From Maribacter sp. (GTDB lineage Bacteria > Bacteroidota > Bacteroidia > Flavobacteriales > Flavobacteriaceae), in contig JAHDDP010000015.1 of assembly GCA_020629285.1 (NCBI GenBank), forward strand, positions 1 through 64,000: a stretch of DNA of 64,000 nucleotides, in the 5' to 3' direction. Below, in pieces: positions 55,201 through 61,583 of this stretch (positions are counted from its first letter, which is position 1; each line of letters opens with the position of its first letter). Position numbers and translations under genes: made by a program. Below the pieces are notes generated by a model that worked only from the letters and a program-made list of their open reading frames with translations, was not told the DNA's origin and searched no databases.

Positions 55201-55538
55201 CCTATGATGACAACTTCATCTAAGGCAGAGACGTCAGTGTTCAATTCTACATTAAGATTTGTTCTACCATTAATAGCCAATTCTTTTGTTTTATAACCCA
55301 AATAGGTAAAAACAAGAACATCATTTGTACTGGCGTTAATTTCATAATTACCATCAAAATCTGTAGCTACACCAGTGGTAGTACCTTTGACGATAACCGA
55401 TACTCCAGGTAACGGACCTGATTCATCGCTTACATTACCTTTAACAATTATGTCTTGGGCATACATTAAATTGATGCTTACTATAAAGTATAATAATAAG
55501 AACCAAAGTGTTTTTGAGTTAATTTGTTTTACTCGCAT
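52245..55538 (-). CDS. susC: SusC/RagA-family TonB-dependent oligosaccharide transporter
   Basis: 1,097 residues. Signal peptide (LWFLLLYFIVSINLMYAQ); carboxypeptidase-like regulatory domain (GPLPGVSVIVKGTTTGVATDFDGNYEI, about 37-63); TonB-box-like DEVVIIGYG then plug domain with NDPLYVIDGFAL; large outer-membrane barrel ending in RLGVSVGF. It imports large oligosaccharides from the surface in an energy-coupled way with SusD. First gene of the minus-strand transcript susC-susD-FG-GAP-GH16-sulfatase. This is the only susCD pair in the window. An AAACCATTT-type motif lies 142 nt upstream (55681). Confidence 0.97.
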   Translation of the reverse strand: MRVKQINSKTLWFLLLYFIVSINLMYAQDIIVKGNVSDESGPLPGVSVIVKGTTTGVATDFDGNYEINASTNDVLVFTYLGYKTKELAINGRTNLNVELNTDVSALDEVVIIGYGSSKRKDLTGSIVSVKGEDLDKVAPVSFEGGLAARASGVQVVQSGGEPGSGFNIRIRGGSSITASNDPLYVIDGFALQGNTASTSVGIGNSSTSPLSTIDPSSIESIEVLKDASATAIYGSRGANGVIIITTKQGKKGRASLNFETFTGVSTLARPLDLMTGQEYVDFWNDYFPWDPEAEDTYTRAFRYDDGTPLDLSDSRVLVTDWQKEITRPAITKSYKVSMSGGGDKNTYSASFSYLNQEGIVKTSDFERYNGNLNINQNISDKLKAGMNLNLGINKNNGIVNAANENGNGRNGIITSAILFTPVQGINRYDDAEYDENGRIISVRDGDITNPLATLEFNQNKRTAFQSFGSVFLQYTLADGLTFKSSVRGNISSAKGTAYFSEKISWGRTANGRAFVNNNIGTGIITEQNLNFNKTYGDHNLNATAVYEEQQNTFEFNNSAATGFDLPGVNLDNLGSATETLPNSSGFTKTALQSYLARIQYGYKGKYTLNASARYDGSSRFAEGKKFGFFPSVGVAWNIANENFLKDNNTLNRFRIKASIGETGNTAIGSYRSFAQAGVASAILNGSQLVTGAAIQQLANEELTWETTQQFDAGLSVGMFNDRISLEADYYRKETSDLLLEVPLPSTSGFKTVFKNLGKVENKGLEFALNTVNFDNENFGWTTNFNISFNDNQVLDLGDADQFLVRSIGDNQIQDDYIVKVGESLGSMYGLEVDGIYNYSDFAAFDGLSNEEAAAKVRQDAEDQGLLWYDVVYELKEGTVLSSGQPDNTQYRPGMPKFADQLTVDTNGDGIPDEADGIVNSDDRKIIGNALPKHFGGFTNNFRYKNLDLSVITQWSYGNDIYLKSLNKGTAQAIPFLNKYGRVANRWTPETPDTDIPSIWGNGDAGINGSAYSSFIEDGSYFRISNVTLGYELPNRVKNTIGLKSCRVYAAVDNLHVFTKYSGYDPDVSVGNNQLTPGLDADSYPRSRTIRLGVSVGF

Positions 55539-55927
55539 AGTTTGTTCATTTTCAGTTACCGCAATATTTAAAAAAATGTTAATTTTTTAAGGAACAAATG
55601 ATTTAGAGATCATTACATATGGTTTTTACTATTATTTAAGTAGCTATTTTATGCATTTGGTAATAAATTGTTAATTAGTTAAAACCATTTGTATTAGTTG
55701 ATTATCAATTAGTTCTAGTATTAAATGTGTTTTTTTTGATTTGATTCGGTCAATTTTGAAAAAATCGGCTATGCAGATAGGTCTAAAGTGAAAATCTAAA
55801 TGAGGGACACAGGATTTTAGTTTGAAATGAATTGATTGTGATAGTTTCTGGTATAAATAATAAATCCTCAAAATTTCTATATTAAGAACTAATGAGGATT
55901 TAAAAAAATCAAATTTTGACAGCGTAG
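55539..55927. other. 389-bp intergenic region between susC and the DUF5060 gene
   Basis: No gene seen. It contains the susC promoter, with no clear TAnnTTTG box on the minus strand. Visible structures: the motif AAAACCATTTGTA (55681-55693), found in similar form upstream of GH29 and the divergent GH29/sulfatase region; and a 9-bp inverted repeat AAATCCTCA (55862-55870)/TGAGGATTT (55893-55901) with a 22-nt loop that may end the GH117-DUF5060 transcript. A small dyad TTGATtATCAA lies at 55698-55708. Confidence 0.5.
55681..55693 (+). promoter_or_regulatory. AAAACCATTTGTA motif upstream of susC
   Basis: 13-mer with close copies at 36341-36353 (12 of 13) and 25653-25665 minus strand (11 of 13), all in promoter regions of PUL genes. 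Candidate binding site for the hybrid regulator or AraC protein. The core AACCATTT is expected a few times by chance in 64 kb, so this needs a statistical test. Confidence 0.25.
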
Positions 55928-57781
55928 TTATGCTCTAGTAAGAAGAATTACCCAATCTTTTTGTTTGTTGTTTGGAGCTTTGCCTAAGTCCGCTTTTTGA
56001 CCGCCCGATACCTTTTTGATTTTCGAAGTTTTTAGCTTTCCACCTGTTTTTGGGTTGTACCATTGCACCTTATAAGTATTGTTTGATGCACTTAGGTCTA
56101 AAACTGTAGAGCCTACGCTATTCAAGTAAATGATATAAGAATCATTGGGTTTTGCTAGGCAGTAAACTGTGTTTTTGTTCTCTGAATTACCAACCAGCTG
56201 GTTATAGTTCTCCATTTCCCAATAAGAAAGATTGTTTTCTTCAAAAAACTGCAAGGCATTTTTGGCTTGATTCCAAAATAAATCTCGAGAACGGTAGTCT
56301 TCGCAGGTAAGGTCAGAATGTTCATGTTTATATCCAAAATACCATTCGTTGCCCCAGCCACCTGCCATTAGTGTTCCCCAAAGTCCGTTTCTTCTTGCCA
56401 GGTCATGATCTGGATTTTCGTTATCAGGTAAGAGGGAGTGTTGTGCGTCTCCCGGTTCATCTACAGCCACCGCCCATTGCTTGCCCGCTTTTTTTGAAGC
56501 AGCTAACCAATGCAATACTTCTTTATGTATACTACCAAAATCAGCTCTATGGGTTTGAACGGATGGTCCTGTAATACCAGATTCGACTCCTAGTAAATCA
56601 TCGAATTTTTTCCCATTATGAATGACCAAGTGATGATGATAGGGGTCGTGATTTTTAAAGTAATGGGCCATCGCCAGGCGCTGCATAGTATTTTGTGGTG
56701 GGGTTGTAGGGTTTTTTACCCACTCACCGTTTTCTTCGCAAAGATTCCAGTTTAGAGCTAAGTGATGTCCAAAGCGTGCGATTAATTCTCGGTAGTATAA
56801 CTTGCTATTGGCACCAACTCCGCCATTATCCAACAGACCTTGGTTTTCTACCTCTAAGGTTTTAAAATGTAAAAACAGTCCAATTTTTTGTGCATGACTA
56901 AAAACTATTTCCCATTGGTCTAATTTTGATACATCCATACGGTCCCAAGTATTGTAATCAACATATGGAAATACATTTTTATCATCACCCTTAATGTTAT
57001 TGGTCAAAAAAGAAAAAGCATTAAGACCTTTGTTAGATAAGTAATTAAGCGCCCCAATCATTCCTTTTCCCTTGTCACCTTTCCAAACCGGGTCAGTAGT
57101 TTTCCAATCTTGAATATGTGGAGACCATGTTTTTACTAATTTATCGCCATGACCATCGTTGTGAAAAGTACCATCGAAATCTGCATAGGCTAAAAAGTTT
57201 TCAGGAGCATCTGCGCCTTGTTTTAAGAAGTATTCGTTGGTTTCAGCAAATTTCAAATAACGCTCACCAACATATTGCAATCTACCTTTTGCTCTAAAGT
57301 CTTTTCCTTTTTTATCGGTTGGGGCAATAGTGAAACTACCTGTATGGCCATCCATAAATGCTGCACTTACTCCTGTATCTACCTTATCGCTAATAGCACT
57401 CCAATTTCCTTTTCTAAAATCTACGTTAAAACCCCATTCACCAATTTCATCTGGCGCAAAATGCACTTTCCATTTATTTCCTGCAGTGGCAGAAGTCTCA
57501 CCGGCATTACCATCAGCAGCAAAATATCCTGGCACTAAGTAAGTTTTATTGGTAGCCTTATGTGTAAAGCGAACATTGAATCTGTAATTGGTAAAAGGGT
57601 TGATTTCTGACTGTTCGGATGAATGCGGACCGTCATATACTAGGGTAACCTTATGCCATTTTTTAAGCTCTCCTTCAAGTTGATAGTTGATATCGTTTTT
57701 TGAATCTTGGGCGACTGAGTAGTTTATAAACAAACAGCCTAGAGATAATAATAGATACTTAAATATGATAGCGCATTTCAT
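55928..57781 (-). CDS. DUF5060 putative glycoside hydrolase with collagen-binding-like C-terminus
   Basis: 617 residues from the ATG at 57781, chosen because it starts the signal peptide (YLLLSLGCLFINYSVAQ) and leaves 22 nt after GH117; a longer frame would overlap it. Order: DUF5060 immunoglobulin-like domain (about 25-135, WHKVTLVYDGPHSSEQSEINPF), a TIM-barrel-like region (about 170-500) with NAFSFLTNN, HFKTLEVEN, LNWNLCEENGEW and AVDEPGDAQ, and a C-terminal beta domain ending in PKTGG.KTSK. Acidic residues in NLCEENG and VDEPG could be catalytic; this is a guess. No function is assigned; its place in the GH117 transcript argues for a galactan glycosidase. Confidence 0.8.
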   Translation of the reverse strand: MKCAIIFKYLLLSLGCLFINYSVAQDSKNDINYQLEGELKKWHKVTLVYDGPHSSEQSEINPFTNYRFNVRFTHKATNKTYLVPGYFAADGNAGETSATAGNKWKVHFAPDEIGEWGFNVDFRKGNWSAISDKVDTGVSAAFMDGHTGSFTIAPTDKKGKDFRAKGRLQYVGERYLKFAETNEYFLKQGADAPENFLAYADFDGTFHNDGHGDKLVKTWSPHIQDWKTTDPVWKGDKGKGMIGALNYLSNKGLNAFSFLTNNIKGDDKNVFPYVDYNTWDRMDVSKLDQWEIVFSHAQKIGLFLHFKTLEVENQGLLDNGGVGANSKLYYRELIARFGHHLALNWNLCEENGEWVKNPTTPPQNTMQRLAMAHYFKNHDPYHHHLVIHNGKKFDDLLGVESGITGPSVQTHRADFGSIHKEVLHWLAASKKAGKQWAVAVDEPGDAQHSLLPDNENPDHDLARRNGLWGTLMAGGWGNEWYFGYKHEHSDLTCEDYRSRDLFWNQAKNALQFFEENNLSYWEMENYNQLVGNSENKNTVYCLAKPNDSYIIYLNSVGSTVLDLSASNNTYKVQWYNPKTGGKLKTSKIKKVSGGQKADLGKAPNNKQKDWVILLTRA

Positions 57782-57803
57782 GATGGTAGATTTTGATAGT
57801 ATC

Positions 57804-59057
57804 TTATTTTTCCTTAACAGCTTTATTTTGAGCCTCAATACGCTGTTGCTGCTTTTTGCTTAATCCTAGTTTATAAAAATCACTTGGTTTGTAATGCCAA
57901 ATATTAGAATGGGTTTTCATTTCTTTATCATCGATTTCTAAACTTAAGTCGCAGTCAAATCGCATTAAAATAGAATATTGTTTGCCTTTGCTGCCCGCTG
58001 TAATGGCATGAGATATTCCCCAGGTAATACCTTTGCCATAATCAGTGTTTGTGAAGGCATCTGGAATATATGGTCCGCCAGCAATTGGCATTAAAGAGTT
58101 GGTAATGGCTGCAATAGAAAAGTTAACACCATCGGGCGCATATTGAATGGTAAAATGTTCGTTACCGTCTTTGATTACCAATGCGGCAATACCTTCTTTA
58201 AATGGGAATAATGTGGTTTCGTGCCCAGAATTCAATACCGGATTTAAGGGGCTTTTGGTAAACGGACCAAGCGGGTTGTCTGCGGTAGCCAAACCTTGCA
58301 TGCGCACCAACTTAGGGTCTCCATCAAAATCGGACTTATAGTATAAATATATTTTATCGTTATAAACCAGCGGGTATGGGTCGTGAATAGAAAACTGGTC
58401 CCATGCACCTTTATCCCCATTAGGAATTACAATTTCGTTGTGGGCTGTCCAAGGTCCGTCAGGAGAATCGGCATACGAAACGGCAACGGGGCAGTCATCA
58501 CCTCTTTTTCCACTTGCCTCCATAAAACCTTGATAGTAAAGGTAGTATTTGCCTTTGTAAACCAAGATGTCCGTCGTCGAAACAGAGCGCCATCCTACTT
58601 GGGGTTTTTCAGGTCTCTTTATAGCTACACCCTGTTCTTCCCAAGTTATTCCATCTTCACTGGTAGCATACCAGATTTCGGCAAGATCCCAGTCGCTAGA
58701 AGGTATGGTATCGTTGCTTTTATCAGCACCTTGCGGCGGAGTACTAGTGTGTCGGTATGTGTACCAAACGTAATATTTACCATTATGGAATATAACTTTT
58801 GAAGGGTCTCTTCTAGAAATAGTACCGTCGCCATTATTATAATCAAATCCCTTTAACTCAGTGTATTTAAACTGAGAATAAAGTTCGTTATCTTCTGGGC
58901 GTGGAGCTAAATATTGATCATAATTACGTTGCATGGCAAGGCTCAATGGCTGATCGGGTTTCTCTTTGGGCAAATGAAAAGGAAAAGCTTTTTGGGCATT
59001 TGTTGAATAACCTAAAAAAGCAAAAAAAAGTAGAAGGGTAACGCGCTTTAAATTCAT
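57804..59057 (-). CDS. GH117 family anhydrogalactosidase
   Basis: 417 residues; normal signal peptide (LLLFFAFLGYSTNAQ), so soluble periplasmic, unlike the lipoprotein copy at 40097. The three GH117 sites are RRDP (Asp84), IHDP (His225/Asp226) and SGHE (His279/Glu280). The blades repeat as GKYYVWYT and KIYLYYKS. The C-terminal helix KLGLSKKQQQRIEAQNKAVKEK resembles the extension used in GH117 dimers. Paired with the DUF5060 gene and directly downstream of the AraC gene. Two GH117 in one locus suggest separate anhydrosugar or sulfation contexts. Confidence 0.93.
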   Translation of the reverse strand: MNLKRVTLLLFFAFLGYSTNAQKAFPFHLPKEKPDQPLSLAMQRNYDQYLAPRPEDNELYSQFKYTELKGFDYNNGDGTISRRDPSKVIFHNGKYYVWYTYRHTSTPPQGADKSNDTIPSSDWDLAEIWYATSEDGITWEEQGVAIKRPEKPQVGWRSVSTTDILVYKGKYYLYYQGFMEASGKRGDDCPVAVSYADSPDGPWTAHNEIVIPNGDKGAWDQFSIHDPYPLVYNDKIYLYYKSDFDGDPKLVRMQGLATADNPLGPFTKSPLNPVLNSGHETTLFPFKEGIAALVIKDGNEHFTIQYAPDGVNFSIAAITNSLMPIAGGPYIPDAFTNTDYGKGITWGISHAITAGSKGKQYSILMRFDCDLSLEIDDKEMKTHSNIWHYKPSDFYKLGLSKKQQQRIEAQNKAVKEK

Positions 59058-59103
59058 AATTACAAAGTGTATTTAATTATGATTCAAGATAAAGTAAATA
59101 CCA

Positions 59104-59122
59104 AGCACCTAAATTAAGTGCT
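59104..59122. promoter_or_regulatory. Imperfect palindrome upstream of GH117
   Basis: AGCAC-n-TAA and TTA-n-GTGCT around a central A: 8 of 9 pairs match. It is 47 nt upstream of the GH117 start and not followed by a T run on either strand, so it is more like an operator than a terminator. The AraC gene ends 48 nt further. Confidence 0.4.
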
Positions 59123-59169
59123 GTGGTCATTAATGCAACAAGTGATCAAAACAGTACCACAAATGATTA

Positions 59170-60045
59170 TTAGAGAGTAGAAGTTTGGTTTTTGCGATAT
59201 TTTCCAGGGGTAACTCCCGTTATTTTTTTGAACGTTCTAGAGAAATAGGATAAATTTTCCATTCCTATTTTATGTGAAATCTCCTCTAATGTATCATTGG
59301 TGGTCCAGAGCAATAATTGTGCACGTTCAATTCTTTTGGTCTGTATATATTTTAAAGGCCTCATTGCAAACTGTTGCAAAAATAGTCTAGAAAAATGATC
59401 GGCACTAATGTGGTATCTTTTTGCTAAATCTTGCACCTCTAGTACCTGGTCTAAATGTTCGGCAATGTAAAATAGAACATCATCTAACCTTCCGTAAGAT
59501 GAGATGTTAGAGTTATTGGCGGGCTCATTTTTAATAAAGCGAGAAAGTAATATGGTCAATATACCTTGGGTTTCTAGATAGCGTTGTGTCTTCATCTGGG
59601 CATTGTCTTTATTAAATCGTAAAAGTTCTTGAGGCTTATGTAAGTATGCCTTAGGATCACTATTTACGATGTTTCTTTTTGGGTACATGTTCGTTAAACG
59701 TTGAAAAAATAAATGATCGCCCTCATTAATGGGTACTTCGTAAATAAAGGATCTTAAATTGTAAATGGATAATCCCGTTCTTATTTCCTCAAAAAAACTA
59801 ATGTAGAACTGTTCATGATAATCTTCACATCTATACGTATTGTATACATAACTGGGAATAAGGTACATATACCCTTGCTTTAAGGTGTAGGTTTTGTTGT
59901 TATGATAAACGGTGGCAGAACCCTTGGTTACATAAAATAAGCGGGTAAACGGGCTAATGACATTATCAAAATTCCATTCTTTGCCCAGTTTGGCGTAGCC
60001 TGTATGTAACAGACTTATTTTAAGCGATTGTAGCAGTTCTAGCAT
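59170..60045 (-). CDS. AraC-family transcriptional regulator
   Basis: 291 residues: N-terminal cupin-like sensing domain (TKGSATVYHNNKTYTLKQGYMYLIP) and C-terminal double HTH of AraC type, with LEVQDLAKRYHISADHFSRLFLQQF (first HTH) and LEEISHKIGMENLSYFSRTFKKITGVTPGKYRK (second). It likely senses a sugar and activates GH117 or the flanking oxidoreductase. It is divergent from the Gfo/Idh gene (91-nt shared region) and co-directional with GH117. It adds a second, cytoplasmic control layer beside the membrane hybrid regulator. Confidence 0.92.
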   Translation of the reverse strand: MLELLQSLKISLLHTGYAKLGKEWNFDNVISPFTRLFYVTKGSATVYHNNKTYTLKQGYMYLIPSYVYNTYRCEDYHEQFYISFFEEIRTGLSIYNLRSFIYEVPINEGDHLFFQRLTNMYPKRNIVNSDPKAYLHKPQELLRFNKDNAQMKTQRYLETQGILTILLSRFIKNEPANNSNISSYGRLDDVLFYIAEHLDQVLEVQDLAKRYHISADHFSRLFLQQFAMRPLKYIQTKRIERAQLLLWTTNDTLEEISHKIGMENLSYFSRTFKKITGVTPGKYRKNQTSTL

Positions 60046-60136
60046 AATAAAAACATTTGTTGTACTTAAAAGAATATATGTATAAGAGCTCTTGACACAA
60101 GTAGTTTAACTTTAGATACAACCAATTATATAACAG

Positions 60137-61474
60137 ATGAAAAAAGATAGTACGAACTCTAAGGTGGTGAAAAAGTCGGAATTGGACAAAAATAATATAC
60201 AACTATCAAGAAGAAATTTTATTACGAGAACAGCTTTAGCTGCCGGGGCAGTTACTATTATTCCTAGACATGTATTGGGGAAAGGGTTTGTAGCACCTAG
60301 CGATAAAATAAATTTAGGATTTATCGGATTGGGAAAACAAAGTAGAGGGTTGGCTAAGAATTTTATAAAGAACAATGCGGAAATTATAGCATGTTCAGAT
60401 GTGTGGACTACAAAGAACAAATGGTTTGTAAATCATGTGTCCGATAGTCATTTGAAGATATTTGAATCCACTAGAAAAAATACGGTGGATACTTACTTAG
60501 ATTATAACGAATTATTAGAGAATTCGAAAATAGATGCCGTAGTAATAGCTTCACCAGATCATTGGCATGCTAAACATGTAATGGATAGCTTAAAGGCAAA
60601 TAAGGACGTGTATTGCGAAAAACCACTTTCCCATAATATTAAGGAAGGAAGAAATATGGTGAAAGCGGTAAAACGTTCAGGTAAAGTATTACAGGTTGGT
60701 AGCATGCAGCGGTCTTGGGATAGTTTTAGAAAAGCATGCGAACTGGTTAGAAATGGTTATCTGGGAGAGATAAAGCGTGTAGAGGTAAATGTAGGTGATC
60801 CTGCAAAGGCATATGATTTAAGCGAAGAAGCCATGCCAAGTGAAATTAATTGGAACAATTGGTGTGGTCCTGCACCTCTGCTAAACTATAATCATAGACT
60901 GGCACCCTCGAATAATGATGTAAAGTTTTGGCCAGACTGGCGTTTATTCGAAGAAACGGGTGGTGGGATCCTGTCTGATTGGGGTGCACATATGTTCGAC
61001 ATCGTGCAATGGGCTTTGGGAATGGATTATACGGGACCAGTAGAACTAGTGCCTCCAGCAGACCCAACTGCAGTGAGAGGTTTAAAAATGTATTATGCAA
61101 ATGGTATAGAGGTTGAGCATAAAGATTTTGGCAGGGGCTGGGGTGTGCGTTTCTTTGGTACTGATGGTCAAATGGATATCAGTAGAGGGTATTTTGAAAC
61201 AACACCAATTAGCTTGTTAGATACCGATTATACAACCTTGAATGAAAAACTAATTCGTTCTGAAAATCACTACAGCAACTGGTTAGATGCTATCAAAAAT
61301 GGAGGTACACCTATTTGCGATGTGGAAACAGGACATAGAAGTGCCAGTATATGTCATTTATCCAACATTGCATATAAATTGAATAGGCCTTTGCAGTGGA
61401 ATCCTGAAAAAGAAAAGTTTTTCAAAGATTCTGAAGCTAATCGATTACGGTCAAGAAAAGAACGCAGATTTTAG
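60137..61474 (+). CDS. Tat-exported Gfo/Idh/MocA-family oxidoreductase
   Basis: 445 residues. A twin-arginine signal (SRRNFITRTALAAGAVTI, from about residue 24) precedes the Rossmann domain INLGFIGLGKQSRG. Motifs typical of the family: VVIASPDHWHAKHVMDSLKANKDVYCEKPLS (the EKP Lys region) and GGGILSDWGAHMFDIVQWAL, whose HMFD His/Asp are active-site candidates. Exported GFO/IDH members with GGILSDWG often sit in polysaccharide loci and may oxidise sugars with tightly bound NAD(P) in the periplasm. Divergent from the AraC gene, so probably under its control; a hairpin separates it from the next gene. Confidence 0.9.
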   Translation: MKKDSTNSKVVKKSELDKNNIQLSRRNFITRTALAAGAVTIIPRHVLGKGFVAPSDKINLGFIGLGKQSRGLAKNFIKNNAEIIACSDVWTTKNKWFVNHVSDSHLKIFESTRKNTVDTYLDYNELLENSKIDAVVIASPDHWHAKHVMDSLKANKDVYCEKPLSHNIKEGRNMVKAVKRSGKVLQVGSMQRSWDSFRKACELVRNGYLGEIKRVEVNVGDPAKAYDLSEEAMPSEINWNNWCGPAPLLNYNHRLAPSNNDVKFWPDWRLFEETGGGILSDWGAHMFDIVQWALGMDYTGPVELVPPADPTAVRGLKMYYANGIEVEHKDFGRGWGVRFFGTDGQMDISRGYFETTPISLLDTDYTTLNEKLIRSENHYSNWLDAIKNGGTPICDVETGHRSASICHLSNIAYKLNRPLQWNPEKEKFFKDSEANRLRSRKERRF

Positions 61475-61479
61475 AATAA

Positions 61480-61518
61480 GCTAATATGTCGGAAATGTAC
61501 ATATTTTAGCCTTTTTTT
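61480..61518 (+). terminator. Terminator after Gfo/Idh gene
   Basis: GCTAA-TATGT (61480-61489) pairs with ACATA-TT-TTAGC (61499-61510) with a 2-nt bulge, followed by C and seven T (61512-61518). Confidence 0.55.
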
Positions 61519-61521
61519 GGT

Positions 61522-61553
61522 ATTGTACGGCCGTTACTCTTCTTATAGCTTTG
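61522..61553 (+). promoter_or_regulatory. Bacteroidetes promoter for PSD1 gene
   Basis: TAGCTTTG at 61546-61553 is an exact match to the -7 consensus TAnnTTTG. A partial -33 element ATTG at 61522-61525 leaves a 20-nt spacer, within the usual 19-23. The start site would be about 61560, 24 nt before the ATG at 61584. It directly follows the terminator, so the cytochrome gene probably has its own transcript. Confidence 0.6.
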
Positions 61554-61583
61554 ACTAAACTGAAAACACAGAAATAAATGCAC

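Noticed and set aside
57782-57838. Longer start of the DUF5060 gene overlapping GH117
   Set aside because: The upstream residues are charged and precede a normal signal peptide beginning at 57781.
61578-61583. Alternative start two codons upstream for the PSD1 lipoprotein
   Set aside because: The ATG at 61584 gives the more usual lipoprotein N-terminus; the difference is only two residues.
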